DNA of 64,000 bases from positions 186,001 to 250,000 of the forward strand of contig NZ_JAIVFQ010000003.1 in NCBI RefSeq assembly GCF_020829495.1, written 5' to 3'. Of this stretch, positions 1-7,806 are shown in pieces. The notes beneath the pieces are model-generated. The model searched no databases, was not told where the DNA came from, and saw only the letters and a list, made by a program, of their open reading frames with translations. Position 1 is the first letter of the stretch, and each line of letters starts with the position of its first letter. Made by a program: the position numbers and the translations under genes. This DNA is from Nostoc favosum CHAB5714. Its GTDB lineage: Bacteria; Cyanobacteriota; Cyanobacteriia; Cyanobacteriales; Nostocaceae.

Positions 1-173
1 CAGCCCTGAATCGCCAGGAAAGCCGTGGCGCTCATTTCCGCGAGGATTCTTCCGAGCGGGATGATACCAACTTTCTGAAACACACAATGGCTTACTATTC
101 ACCAGCAGGAATTGACATTCAATATCGACCGGTGGCGATTACTATGTTTGAGCCAAAAGAGAGGAAGTATTAG
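1..173 (+). CDS. sdhA: Succinate dehydrogenase/fumarate reductase flavoprotein subunit, C-terminal end (partial)
   Basis: An open frame enters from the left edge (first full codon at base 3) and stops at TAG 171-173. It encodes the tail of the FAD-carrying subunit of succinate dehydrogenase. The run ESRGAHFRED followed by ERDD and FLKHT is the conserved C-terminal substrate/FAD region of the SdhA/FrdA family. Only about 56 residues are visible, so the family is clear, but succinate dehydrogenase versus fumarate reductase cannot be decided here. A hairpin about 55 bases downstream could end its transcript. Confidence 0.8.
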   Translation, partial: ALNRQESRGAHFREDSSERDDTNFLKHTMAYYSPAGIDIQYRPVAITMFEPKERKY

Positions 174-229
174 TTATTGAGTGTTGGGGGTTAAAACACA
201 ATTTCTTTTAACCATTATTAAAGTACGAA

Positions 230-258
230 GACGCAAAGGCTGATATTCTCTTTGCGTC
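230..258 (+). terminator. Hairpin after sdhA, possible terminator
   Basis: GACGCAAAG and CTTTGCGTC form a perfect 9-bp stem with an 11-base loop. The bases that follow are only moderately T-rich, so termination is plausible but not certain. Confidence 0.4.
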
Positions 259-442
259 AGTCTTTAATAAGATATGGTAATTATTTTGAATTTAATGGGT
301 ATCATAGTTTCAGAAATTTTATTGAAATGAAAGTTTTGTGGTGCGGACAAGACACCCACCATCCTATGCAAGTTCAATGCTAATTAGCTGATCGCCTTTA
401 AGTTAACCAGCCATCGACAAGAACAGTAAGTTTCTATTACTT

Positions 443-1330
443 ATGCTTAATGCACCAATTTTTGTCAGTTACCGAAGAGCAGATAGTGCTGCCGAAGCTG
501 GACGTTTGCACAGTACTATTCTTCGAGAACTGGGAAGAAATACCGTATTTATGGATACGTCTTCCATTGAACCTGGAACACAATGGTCAAAAGAGTTGGA
601 AGAGGCTTTGCAAAAGGCTCAAATTGTCATAGTAGTCATAGGTACTGAATGGATTCGGATTAGTGATGAATTTGGGTTGCGTCGTATAGATCAAGAAGAT
701 GATTGGGTTCGTCAGGAGATTGAGTTTGCACTTCGTGAAGATAAAAAATTACTACCGTTGTTGGTTAGAGGTGCCAAAATGCCTCCGTCTAATAAGTTGC
801 CTACATCAATTAGTGCCTTAACTCGAAGGCAGGCAGTAGATATTCGGGATGCATATTGGGATCATGACATCAAGCTTGTTCTTGAGCAATTAAGATTAGT
901 TACTGATCAAAATAAAAAGAGTGAACGTTCCCTTACAAGCAAGAATCTTTGGGGAATCTACCCCACTCCTGATCCAGAAAAACCAGAGCCAATTAGTGAG
1001 GATAAACTTCAGATTGCACTCAGTAGTAACTTATCTAAGTGGAAAAAAGTAGTTAGTCCGCTCCCTGAAGATCCAACTAAAGTGCGTATTGAAATTTTTC
1101 GCCAGTACAACTTCCAAACTTTCCGCCATGCCATCGAATTCATGAATCAGGTTGCGCCTGGGTGTGATATTGCACTCCACCATCCTCGATGGGAAAATGT
1201 TTGGCGAACAGTTAGAGTGTATCTAACAAGTTGGGATATTGATCATCAAATCTCTGATCGAGATATTCAGTTAGCAAAATATTTTGATAAAGCTTTTTCT
1301 GATTTTCCTGGAGCAAAGCTAGATAGCTAG
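443..1330 (+). CDS. TIR domain fused to pterin-4a-carbinolamine dehydratase (PCD/DCoH) domain
   Basis: The protein has 295 residues. Residues 5-150 form a bacterial TIR domain: FVSYRRAD at 7-14, VFMDTSSIEPG at 35-45, and WVRQEI near 88-93 followed by LLPLLV and an A-K-M-P segment. E92 sits where TIR NADases place their catalytic glutamate. After a charged linker (150-190), residues 190-285 match the PCD/DCoH fold. The PCD signature is complete: D242, H246-H247-P248, W254, W264, D274, with family spacing. PCD enzymes dehydrate 4a-hydroxy-tetrahydropterins and form dimers or tetramers. The natural inference is a TIR effector or NAD-cleaving enzyme whose activity is gated by pterin binding or by PCD oligomerisation, but the function is unproven. 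There is no strong Shine-Dalgarno before the ATG. A HigBA pair lies convergently downstream, suggesting a stress or defence locus. Confidence 0.85.
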   Translation: MLNAPIFVSYRRADSAAEAGRLHSTILRELGRNTVFMDTSSIEPGTQWSKELEEALQKAQIVIVVIGTEWIRISDEFGLRRIDQEDDWVRQEIEFALREDKKLLPLLVRGAKMPPSNKLPTSISALTRRQAVDIRDAYWDHDIKLVLEQLRLVTDQNKKSERSLTSKNLWGIYPTPDPEKPEPISEDKLQIALSSNLSKWKKVVSPLPEDPTKVRIEIFRQYNFQTFRHAIEFMNQVAPGCDIALHHPRWENVWRTVRVYLTSWDIDHQISDRDIQLAKYFDKAFSDFPGAKLDS

Positions 1331-1447
1331 GCTACGGCCAAAAGTTGAAAACGCTTTATATTTAAGCTGGTTTGAAGGATGAGATTGCAATCATAGATGG
1401 GAAATCGAACTCAGTGATTGCCTCTCGCTCATAATTTAAATTGAGGC

Positions 1448-1846
1448 TTAGATAAATAGGCTAGGTGAAACCTTAAAGTAATCACCAAGCATTTTGGCTT
1501 GTGCCTTGCTAATCGAACGCTTACCATTAACAACCTCAGACACCACACCACTCGATCCAATAACGCCTACCAAGTCAGCTTGACGGGTTCCACTTGCTTC
1601 CATGATGTGTTGAAGTATCTCATGAGGCACAGATAAATCCATCGGGTAGTTCTGTGTTTCATATACTTCAATCAGTTTCACCAGCAATTTATGTAGAACT
1701 CGCTGCTCTGGAGTGCGATTTTTCGCAAAGGTTAGACGCTCTACTACTGTCAACACACGTTCATATTCGTCTTCCGTCTCAATCACTTTGGGAGCAACTT
1801 CAGCTACCAGATTGCGATAAGCAGTTTCGTCAAAAGTAAAAGTCAT
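1448..1846 (-). CDS. higA: HigA-type antitoxin, XRE-like helix-turn-helix
   Basis: The protein has 132 residues. The N-terminal part is acidic and helical. The C-terminal half holds an XRE/HTH_3-like segment (ILQHIMEASGTRQADLVGVI, then VVNGKRSIS, ending DYFKVSPSLFI). It should neutralise the HigB toxin encoded just upstream on the same strand and repress the shared promoter by DNA binding. The start overlaps the toxin stop by 17 bases, so the two are translationally coupled. A paralogous pair at 17962-18643 has the same order and the same 17-base overlap. Confidence 0.85.
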   Translation of the reverse strand: MTFTFDETAYRNLVAEVAPKVIETEDEYERVLTVVERLTFAKNRTPEQRVLHKLLVKLIEVYETQNYPMDLSVPHEILQHIMEASGTRQADLVGVIGSSGVVSEVVNGKRSISKAQAKMLGDYFKVSPSLFI

Positions 1847-2129
1847 TTTTCCATTTGCCTTTATTATATTCAGTATGTGTAAGAAAGTATTTGTAGTAAA
1901 CTACCTGGTCTTCATAATCAATACCGACAATTAGGCGATAATCATTACCCTTGACATTGAAAACAGTGAAGTTTCCAACTGCTTCAGCATCCTTGTAAAT
2001 CTTACGAACGTCCTCTAAGTTCTGCCATTTTGTCTTCTTCACAGTTGCATACCAGTTGTCAATCTGCTTCTTGACATCGGGATACTGAGCGGTATCAGTG
2101 CGAAGGTTGCGAATTGCAATTAAATGCAT
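1830..2129 (-). CDS. higB: HigB-type mRNA interferase toxin
   Basis: The protein has 99 residues, of the HigB_toxin (RelE-fold) family. Typical features are the WY...W motif near the start, the central AVGNFTVFNVKGNDYRL strand, and the C-terminal YKYFLTHTEYNKGKW segment with the His and Lys of this family. It would cleave ribosome-bound mRNA when free of its antitoxin. Toxin precedes antitoxin, the usual HigBA order. It ends tail to tail with the TIR-PCD gene, about 500 bases from its stop with higA between. The close paralogue at 17962 suggests spread within the genome. Confidence 0.87.
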   Translation of the reverse strand: MHLIAIRNLRTDTAQYPDVKKQIDNWYATVKKTKWQNLEDVRKIYKDAEAVGNFTVFNVKGNDYRLIVGIDYEDQVVYYKYFLTHTEYNKGKWKNDFYF

Positions 2130-2295
2130 TTGTTTCTAACTTTTTTGTCACATATTTTCAATGAAGAATTAATTACTTTAAGATTCTCTCAAAATGAGAG
2201 TAAAAAGTCAAAAGTAGTTATTATTTGGAGTGCGGGTTAGTTCAGCCTAATACAGCATCGAAAAAGCTGGTGACAATGATGGCTCACTGGTGTGA

Positions 2296-3291
<996 letters not shown>

Positions 3292-3420
3292 CCGAACAGA
3301 ATGCAATAATTTGATTTTTACTTGATAATGACCTCTAAAGGTGAGGTGAGTGATGGCAAAGGTAAAACGCAGCGTTGGAGAAGGTTTTGATTAACCGTTC
3401 CACTCGATGCTGATGAATCA

Positions 3421-3662
3421 TAGGACTTACGCAAAAACCCTCTCAAACTCTCATTCCTCCGTGACGCGCCAGTTGCTTCTCCCTACAGCCCTTCGGGCAT
3501 CCTACGGCAGGCGCTAGCCTCTCACGAATGGGATTCGGGGAGACGCTGCGCGAACAAGTCGGGGAACCCGCCCAACGCACTGGCTTCTCTGCGCCCTCTG
3601 TGGTAGCCGCAGGGCTTGCCGATGCAGCGTCTACGTTTTCCGTTACTCGTGCGTAAGTCCTA
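3421..3662. repeat. MITE-like element with 13-bp terminal inverted repeats
   Basis: The element starts with TAGGACTTACGCA and ends with its exact reverse complement, TGCGTAAGTCCTA, 242 bp apart. The interior has no gene but contains GC-rich palindromic small repeats. A relative with nearly the same ends lies at 47863-48053, so this is a dispersed non-autonomous element. Confidence 0.7.
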
Positions 3663-3751
3663 AATCAACAGAACATCGCAAAATTTACATACTGGAACGT
3701 GAGACTACACCTCTGACAAAATTAATACCTCCTAATTCCTAGAGTTCGTAG

Positions 3752-3777
3752 GGTGCGTTACACTCTGTTAACGCACC
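3752..3777. repeat. Short inverted repeat between por and the DUF29 gene
   Basis: GGTGCGTTA and TAACGCACC form a perfect 9-bp stem. GGTGCGTTA hairpins of this type are common interspersed repeats in Nostoc intergenic DNA. No T-tract follows, so it is not a convincing terminator. Confidence 0.45.
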
Positions 3778-3822
3778 GATGTTAATCGTAAAGATATGCG
3801 AGAAATTATCTAACCATTTCCG

Positions 3823-4287
3823 ATGGAAACTGCCATGTCTTTCCTAAAAGCGCATTCCCAAACGCTATATGACACGGATTACTTGCAATGGATAGAAACG
3901 ACTGTGGAAAAATTGCAAAGTCACGACTACGCGAACGTGGACTGGGAAAACCTCATCGAAGAAATTGCCGACATGGGAAGGAGTGAGCGTCGGAGCCTCA
4001 AGAGTAATCTGATTGTAATTCTGGTGCATTTGCTCAAATGGCAATTTCAGCCTGAAAAGAGAAGCGGTAGCTGGGAAGGAAGCATCATTGAACATCGTAG
4101 ACGTGTCAAAGAAGCTCTAGATGATTCGCCTTGTCTCAAATCCTATTTTGAGAGCGTCTTTGCGGAGTGTTATGCACAAGCGGTTAAGCAAGCAAAAGCT
4201 GAAACTGGTTTGTCAGTGGAATCCTTTCCTCTGGTGTGTCCATATCAGCTATCAGAAGTCACAGATGATGAGTTTTTACCTCAGTAA
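3823..4287 (+). CDS. DUF29 family protein
   Basis: The protein has 154 residues. It matches the DUF29 family, abundant in cyanobacteria and of unknown biochemical role: LYDTDYLQWIE at the start, then NVDWENLIEEIADMGRSE, HLLKWQFQPEKRSGSW, and a final SYFESVFAECYAQAV segment. It is mostly helical, soluble, and has no signal peptide. An alternative ATG at 3835 (giving MSFLKAHS) fits the usual family start equally well, and neither has a clear ribosome binding site. It seems to be transcribed alone. Confidence 0.8.
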   Translation: METAMSFLKAHSQTLYDTDYLQWIETTVEKLQSHDYANVDWENLIEEIADMGRSERRSLKSNLIVILVHLLKWQFQPEKRSGSWEGSIIEHRRRVKEALDDSPCLKSYFESVFAECYAQAVKQAKAETGLSVESFPLVCPYQLSEVTDDEFLPQ

Positions 4288-4390
4288 GCACTGAATCAGG
4301 CTATATGTGTCGCTTCATTCTCTGTATAGTTATACCTCTCCATTCCCTACTCTTGACTTCTACCTATAACAAATGTATAATTTACCTCCA

Positions 4391-4506
4391 TAGAAGGGGA
4401 GTAGCTGCTGGCAAAAAACATAAAAGCCAGTACATCTGAATCAACATACTGGCGATGAGCCTGGTTCAGATGGCAAGTAATCAATATTTGAAAGCGAGAC
4501 CTTCAC
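4391..4506 (+). promoter_or_regulatory. Manganese-sensing yybP-ykoY riboswitch aptamer
   Basis: The leader of the Mn exporter gene contains the family's hallmark opening (AGAAGGGGAGTAGC) and closing segment (AAGCGAGACCTTC). GAAGG at 4393-4397 can pair with CCTTC at 4500-4504 to form P1. Inner stems are visible, such as CTGGC/GCCAG near 4408-4430 and GCCTGG...TGGC near 4458-4474. Members of this class bind Mn2+ and usually control Mn exporters. The fit to a TMEM165/UPF0016 gene immediately downstream makes the call strong. The 3' side of P1 is shared with a terminator. Confidence 0.85.
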
Positions 4507-4546
4507 TAAGTTCACACCGAAAAGTGTAAACTTGGTGAGGTCTTTT
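4498..4546 (+). terminator. Riboswitch-controlled intrinsic terminator
   Basis: GACCTTCACTAAGTT (from 4498) pairs with AACTTGGTGAGGTC (to 4542), with an inner ACAC/GTGT stem, followed by TTTT. Its left arm contains the CCTTC that closes the aptamer's P1, so the two folds exclude each other. Mn2+-bound aptamer should prevent the terminator and let transcription reach the exporter gene (an ON switch). Confidence 0.82.
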
Positions 4547-4597
4547 GGTTCTCATCAAGCTTCACATCGGTAAACGATTCTTCAGGAGCTTGAGAGA

Positions 4598-5218
4598 GTG
4601 TTAACAGCTTTTACCGCAGGTTTATTATTAATAACAGTTTCAGAACTAGGCGATAAAACATTTTTTATTGCTGTGATTTTGGCAATGCACCACTCGCGGC
4701 GGCTGGTATTTACAGGTGTGACAGCTGCTTTAGCCGCGATGACAATCCTTTCGGTGCTATTTGGACAAGCGGTATCTTTTTTACCAAAAGTTTATATTCA
4801 TTACGCTGAAATAGTTTTGTTTATTGCCTTTGGTCTCAAGCTGTTATATGACGCTAGTAAGATGTCTCCTGCTGCTTGTGATACAGAAGTTATAGAAGAA
4901 GCCGAAGCTGCGGTGAAAAAAGCAGATTTGCAGTTGCCAAAGCAAAAGACTTCGTTAGCAATTATCATAGAAGCCTTTGTGTTGACATTTATGGCAGAGT
5001 GGGGCGATCGCACCCAAATTGCCACCATTGCCCTAGCCGCAGGTAATAATCCCATTGGAGTGACAATAGGTGCAATTTTAGGACATGCCATTTGTGCTGC
5101 GATCGCAGTTATCGGCGGCAAAATGATTGCCGGACGCATTTCTGAGCGTCAACTCACCTTAATTGGCGGATGCCTGTTTTTGGTGTTTGGTGTTATTGCT
5201 GCCATTGAGGGAGCATGA
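4598..5218 (+). CDS. mnx: Manganese exporter of the TMEM165/GDT1 (UPF0016) family
   Basis: The protein has 206 residues and about six membrane helices in two homologous halves. Each half carries the family ion-binding motif: ELGDKT at 16-21 and EWGDRT at 134-139. In cyanobacteria this family (Mnx) moves Mn2+ out of the cytoplasm, protecting cells from Mn excess and supplying the lumen for photosystem II. The middle loop (about 88-118) is hydrophilic and charged. The start is GTG at 4598, with CAGGAG 10-15 bases upstream. Control by the Mn riboswitch just upstream supports the substrate assignment. A Ca2+/H+ role, known for some relatives, is the main alternative. Confidence 0.88.
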   Translation: MLTAFTAGLLLITVSELGDKTFFIAVILAMHHSRRLVFTGVTAALAAMTILSVLFGQAVSFLPKVYIHYAEIVLFIAFGLKLLYDASKMSPAACDTEVIEEAEAAVKKADLQLPKQKTSLAIIIEAFVLTFMAEWGDRTQIATIALAAGNNPIGVTIGAILGHAICAAIAVIGGKMIAGRISERQLTLIGGCLFLVFGVIAAIEGA

Positions 5219-5221
5219 GGG

Positions 5222-5346
5222 GATGAAGCAGGGGAGCAGGGAGCAGGGGGAGCAGGGGGAGCAGGGGAGGCAGAATAAGAACTTCTGATTATTGAGCCAT
5301 GCCCAATGCCCCATGCCCAATGCCCAATGCCCAATACCCAATACCC
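5222..5346. repeat. Short tandem repeats (GGGGAGCA-type and GCCCAAT-type)
   Basis: Two adjacent arrays: GGGGAGCAG-like units at about 5222-5275, then GCCCAAT/GCCCCAT heptamers at about 5299-5346. Heptamer short tandem repeats of this kind fill intergenic DNA in heterocystous cyanobacteria. No gene is supported here. Confidence 0.75.
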
Positions 5347-5347
5347 A

Positions 5348-6241
5348 TTATTTAGGCGTACTTTTCAATGAAGGCGCGGGAGATGCAGCAGGATTAGGGA
5401 GGGGGGAGGCCGTTGCTGCATTCTTAATTTCATCTTTATACTGAGCAGGTGCTAAAGCTGCGGCGCTATCAAACAAAAGTTTTGCATCTGCGTCTTTGCC
5501 CTGTTGTTTCAAGAGCATCGCTTTGGCGACAACGGGGCGAAAATCCTTGGGATCTTTCTTAATTGCTTGGTCATATACAGAGCTAGCTTCAGCGTAGCGT
5601 TTCTGGGAAGCGTGAACAGAACCTAACAGCACCTGCACGGCTACTGTATCTACACTTCCAGGCTGAATTGTATTTGCTTGGGCTGCCTTAGAGAGGGTTT
5701 CTTGCAGCAAACCAATGGCTGCTTCCGGGCGTTGCTGACTTATTAACAGAGCCACCATTCCTTGCAAAGCCTTCAAATCGCCTGGTTTAGTCTCCAAAAT
5801 CGAGCGATAAGCTTGAGCGGCTCCTTCACGATCGCCAATTTGCTGTTTGGCTTGAGCCAGTAGCACTGAATATTCTGACTGTTCGGGATTCAGCTTGGCT
5901 AGCTTTTCTAAAGGTTCAATGACGACTTGGATATCAGCTGGTTTAACCTCACTTTTTTCTTTTTGACTCAGTAATTGTAGCCGCGCCTCTAATAAGCCCT
6001 TAAGCGCAGTCTGATTTTCTGGTTCCCTTTGCAAAACCAGTTCATAACCTCGTACTTCGTCTTCCAGTTTTGATTTTTGGTCAGCAGAGGTCAAAGTGCC
6101 TCTGGTACTAGCGGTATTCTGGTTTGAGGGTGGCGTATTATTAAATGCTCCAATTATGGGAATCACCGAAACACCCACAAAAGCAAGAATTGCTAGCGCC
6201 AAGACGACTTGAACTATCCAACGATTGCGCGGTTGAGACAC
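5348..6241 (-). CDS. Membrane-anchored tetratricopeptide repeat protein
   Basis: The protein has 297 residues. One N-terminal membrane helix (about 8-31, IVQVVLALAILAFVGVSVI) anchors a helical domain of four or five TPR-like repeats between about 65 and 270 (LLEARLQLL, YSVLLAQAKQQIGDREGAAQAYRS, ALQGMVALLISQQRPEAAIGLL, ASSVYDQAIKKDPKDFRPVVAKAMLL). The tail is rich in Pro, Ala and Ser. TPR arrays bind partner proteins. Comparable cyanobacterial TPR proteins include photosystem I assembly factors, but nothing here fixes the partner. It is convergent with the Mn exporter gene. Confidence 0.75.
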   Translation of the reverse strand: MSQPRNRWIVQVVLALAILAFVGVSVIPIIGAFNNTPPSNQNTASTRGTLTSADQKSKLEDEVRGYELVLQREPENQTALKGLLEARLQLLSQKEKSEVKPADIQVVIEPLEKLAKLNPEQSEYSVLLAQAKQQIGDREGAAQAYRSILETKPGDLKALQGMVALLISQQRPEAAIGLLQETLSKAAQANTIQPGSVDTVAVQVLLGSVHASQKRYAEASSVYDQAIKKDPKDFRPVVAKAMLLKQQGKDADAKLLFDSAAALAPAQYKDEIKNAATASPLPNPAASPAPSLKSTPK

Positions 6242-6437
6242 AGTTTTGTCTTTCTCCTAAATTTTAATGACATTATCATTTACACAAATCGTAAAGTTAA
6301 AAATTTCCAAAACTTTGCGGAATACCGCCAATTGCCTGTGAATTTTATAACAATTAACTATTTACACTGCTAAAGTAAGTGATGACTTTAGGAGGAGCCG
6401 TCAGAATTGTAGCTATGATATGCTTCCGAAACTAGTG

Positions 6438-6490
6438 TAAAGGCGCTAAATTACACGTTTAGTGTTTATACACTCAATTTAGCGCCTTTA
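6438..6490. repeat. Perfect 15-bp inverted repeat between divergent genes
   Basis: TAAAGGCGCTAAATT (6438-6452) and its exact complement (6476-6490) enclose a 23-base loop that itself contains AGTGT/ACACT. It lies in the spacer between the divergent TPR gene and the gene at 6620. It could be a cruciform, a leader hairpin, or a binding site for a dimeric regulator. Confidence 0.55.
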
Positions 6491-6619
6491 GTATTGTATA
6501 GAGTACCCTAGTGTGACTTTGTGAAAAGCAAATATACTTTCATCAGTCGCACAAATGCTCTTTTCAGCTGCCTTTGTAAAATCCCACAATGGGATGTGTC
6601 TGTGCCGCAAGGAGTTTTT

Positions 6620-7642
6620 ATGAATTCCGACCTGATGCCGTTGCCTGAATCTTCCAATTCTTCTGCCTCTAACCAGGGCCCAACTGACATAGGGGTATCC
6701 CCTAATGTTAATACAGTAACAGTCCAGTCCTCTAAACCTGAAAATTCGCCTGTCAACCCCATTGAAACTGACTCAAATGGCAACTTAATAAATCGACAGC
6801 AACCGATTCCGCCTCCCAGTGAGCCGATGCAATATCGAGCGATCGGGTTAGTTAGGGGTCGCTATCATGCTAGCAGCGAACAATTTACTCAAGGTACGCT
6901 GCTGACCACAGATGGTGTAGAACTCAATGCCGTCCTCCTAGGCCGGATTATGAGCTTAGTCAAGAATCATCTAGACTTAGAAAAAGAACACTTGTGGGTA
7001 GTATATCCACGCACAAGACAAGAGAATGATACCTTGCACATCCAAATCGTCGGAGTTTGGGAGCCAGAAAATCTGGCAAAAAACTCAACAGATGAAGACG
7101 AGTCAGACTTGGAGTTGCAATTACAGATTCCCGATGATGGCTTATCCGAAAATGAACTAAGTACAATTCCCGTAATTCCCTCATCAGAAGTTGCAGATGG
7201 TGGTTTTTCTGTTCGTGGTGAGGTAGTATACCAATCTTTTGACGCTAAGAGCTTGGTAGTCAAAATTAGGCAGGCTGCACGCAAACCAACTGAGAAACCC
7301 AAGTATTTTAAATTGAAATTGAGGGGTGTGCTGACTACCAAAGCAGTAGGAAAGTTCTGGGACTTCCAAGCCAAGCGAGAAGCTGACGTTTTGATAGTAG
7401 AAAAAGCTGAGGCGATCGCTGACTTGCCCAAAAAACGCAAACCACCATTCAAAGGTGGGCCTCGTGCTGGCGGTGGCGGTAGTGCTGGTGGTAGAAAACC
7501 ATTCCCCCCCAAACGCAGTGGCGAAACCCCACGTCCTATCAAGAAAACAGGCGCAGGCGGTGACACCTCTGTGGTGTCAAAACCTATACCTAAAACACCC
7601 GCTCCTAAGCCCATCAAGCGACCGAAACCGACTCAAGAATAA
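6620..7642 (+). CDS. Conserved cyanobacterial protein of unknown function with basic Gly/Pro-rich tail
   Basis: The protein has 340 residues from the ATG at 6620, chosen because GGAG lies 5 bases upstream; an in-frame GTG at 6521 would add 33 residues without a ribosome site. Residues 1-65 are polar and Ser/Asn/Pro-rich. About 70-160 form a compact domain (YRAIGLVRGRYHAS, QGTLLTTDGVELNAVLLGRIMSLV, EHLWVVYPRTR, LHIQIVGVWEPE). A second beta-rich domain lies at about 190-265 (FSVRGEVVYQS, SLVVKIRQ, FKLKLRGVL). The last 65 residues are strongly basic and low in complexity. The two beta domains plus a basic tail would suit nucleic-acid binding, but I do not recognise the family. Confidence 0.7.
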   Translation: MNSDLMPLPESSNSSASNQGPTDIGVSPNVNTVTVQSSKPENSPVNPIETDSNGNLINRQQPIPPPSEPMQYRAIGLVRGRYHASSEQFTQGTLLTTDGVELNAVLLGRIMSLVKNHLDLEKEHLWVVYPRTRQENDTLHIQIVGVWEPENLAKNSTDEDESDLELQLQIPDDGLSENELSTIPVIPSSEVADGGFSVRGEVVYQSFDAKSLVVKIRQAARKPTEKPKYFKLKLRGVLTTKAVGKFWDFQAKREADVLIVEKAEAIADLPKKRKPPFKGGPRAGGGGSAGGRKPFPPKRSGETPRPIKKTGAGGDTSVVSKPIPKTPAPKPIKRPKPTQE

Positions 7643-7648
7643 GGTATG

Positions 7649-7806
7649 GGGAGCAGGGGGAGATGAGGGAGCAGGGGGAGATGAGGGAGCAGGGGGAGAT
7701 GAGGGAGCAAGGGGAGATGAGGGAGCAAGGGGAGATAAGGAAGAAAATTTATCTTGTCCCCCTCATCCCCCTCATCCCCCTCATCCCCCCCATCCCCCCC
7801 ATCCCC
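7649..7806. repeat. Purine-rich/pyrimidine-rich tandem repeats in inverted orientation
   Basis: GGGGAGATGAGGGAGCA units (about 7649-7740) are followed by CCCCTCATCC units (about 7758-7806). The two arrays are partly complementary and could fold into a long G/C-rich hairpin between the convergent genes on either side. This is typical of intergenic repeat growth in Nostoc. Confidence 0.7.

Noticed and set aside
6967-7617. 216-residue minus-strand ORF opposite the 6620 gene
   Set aside because: Antisense of a biased Gly/Pro-rich coding region. The plus-strand frame has a proper ribosome site and domain structure.
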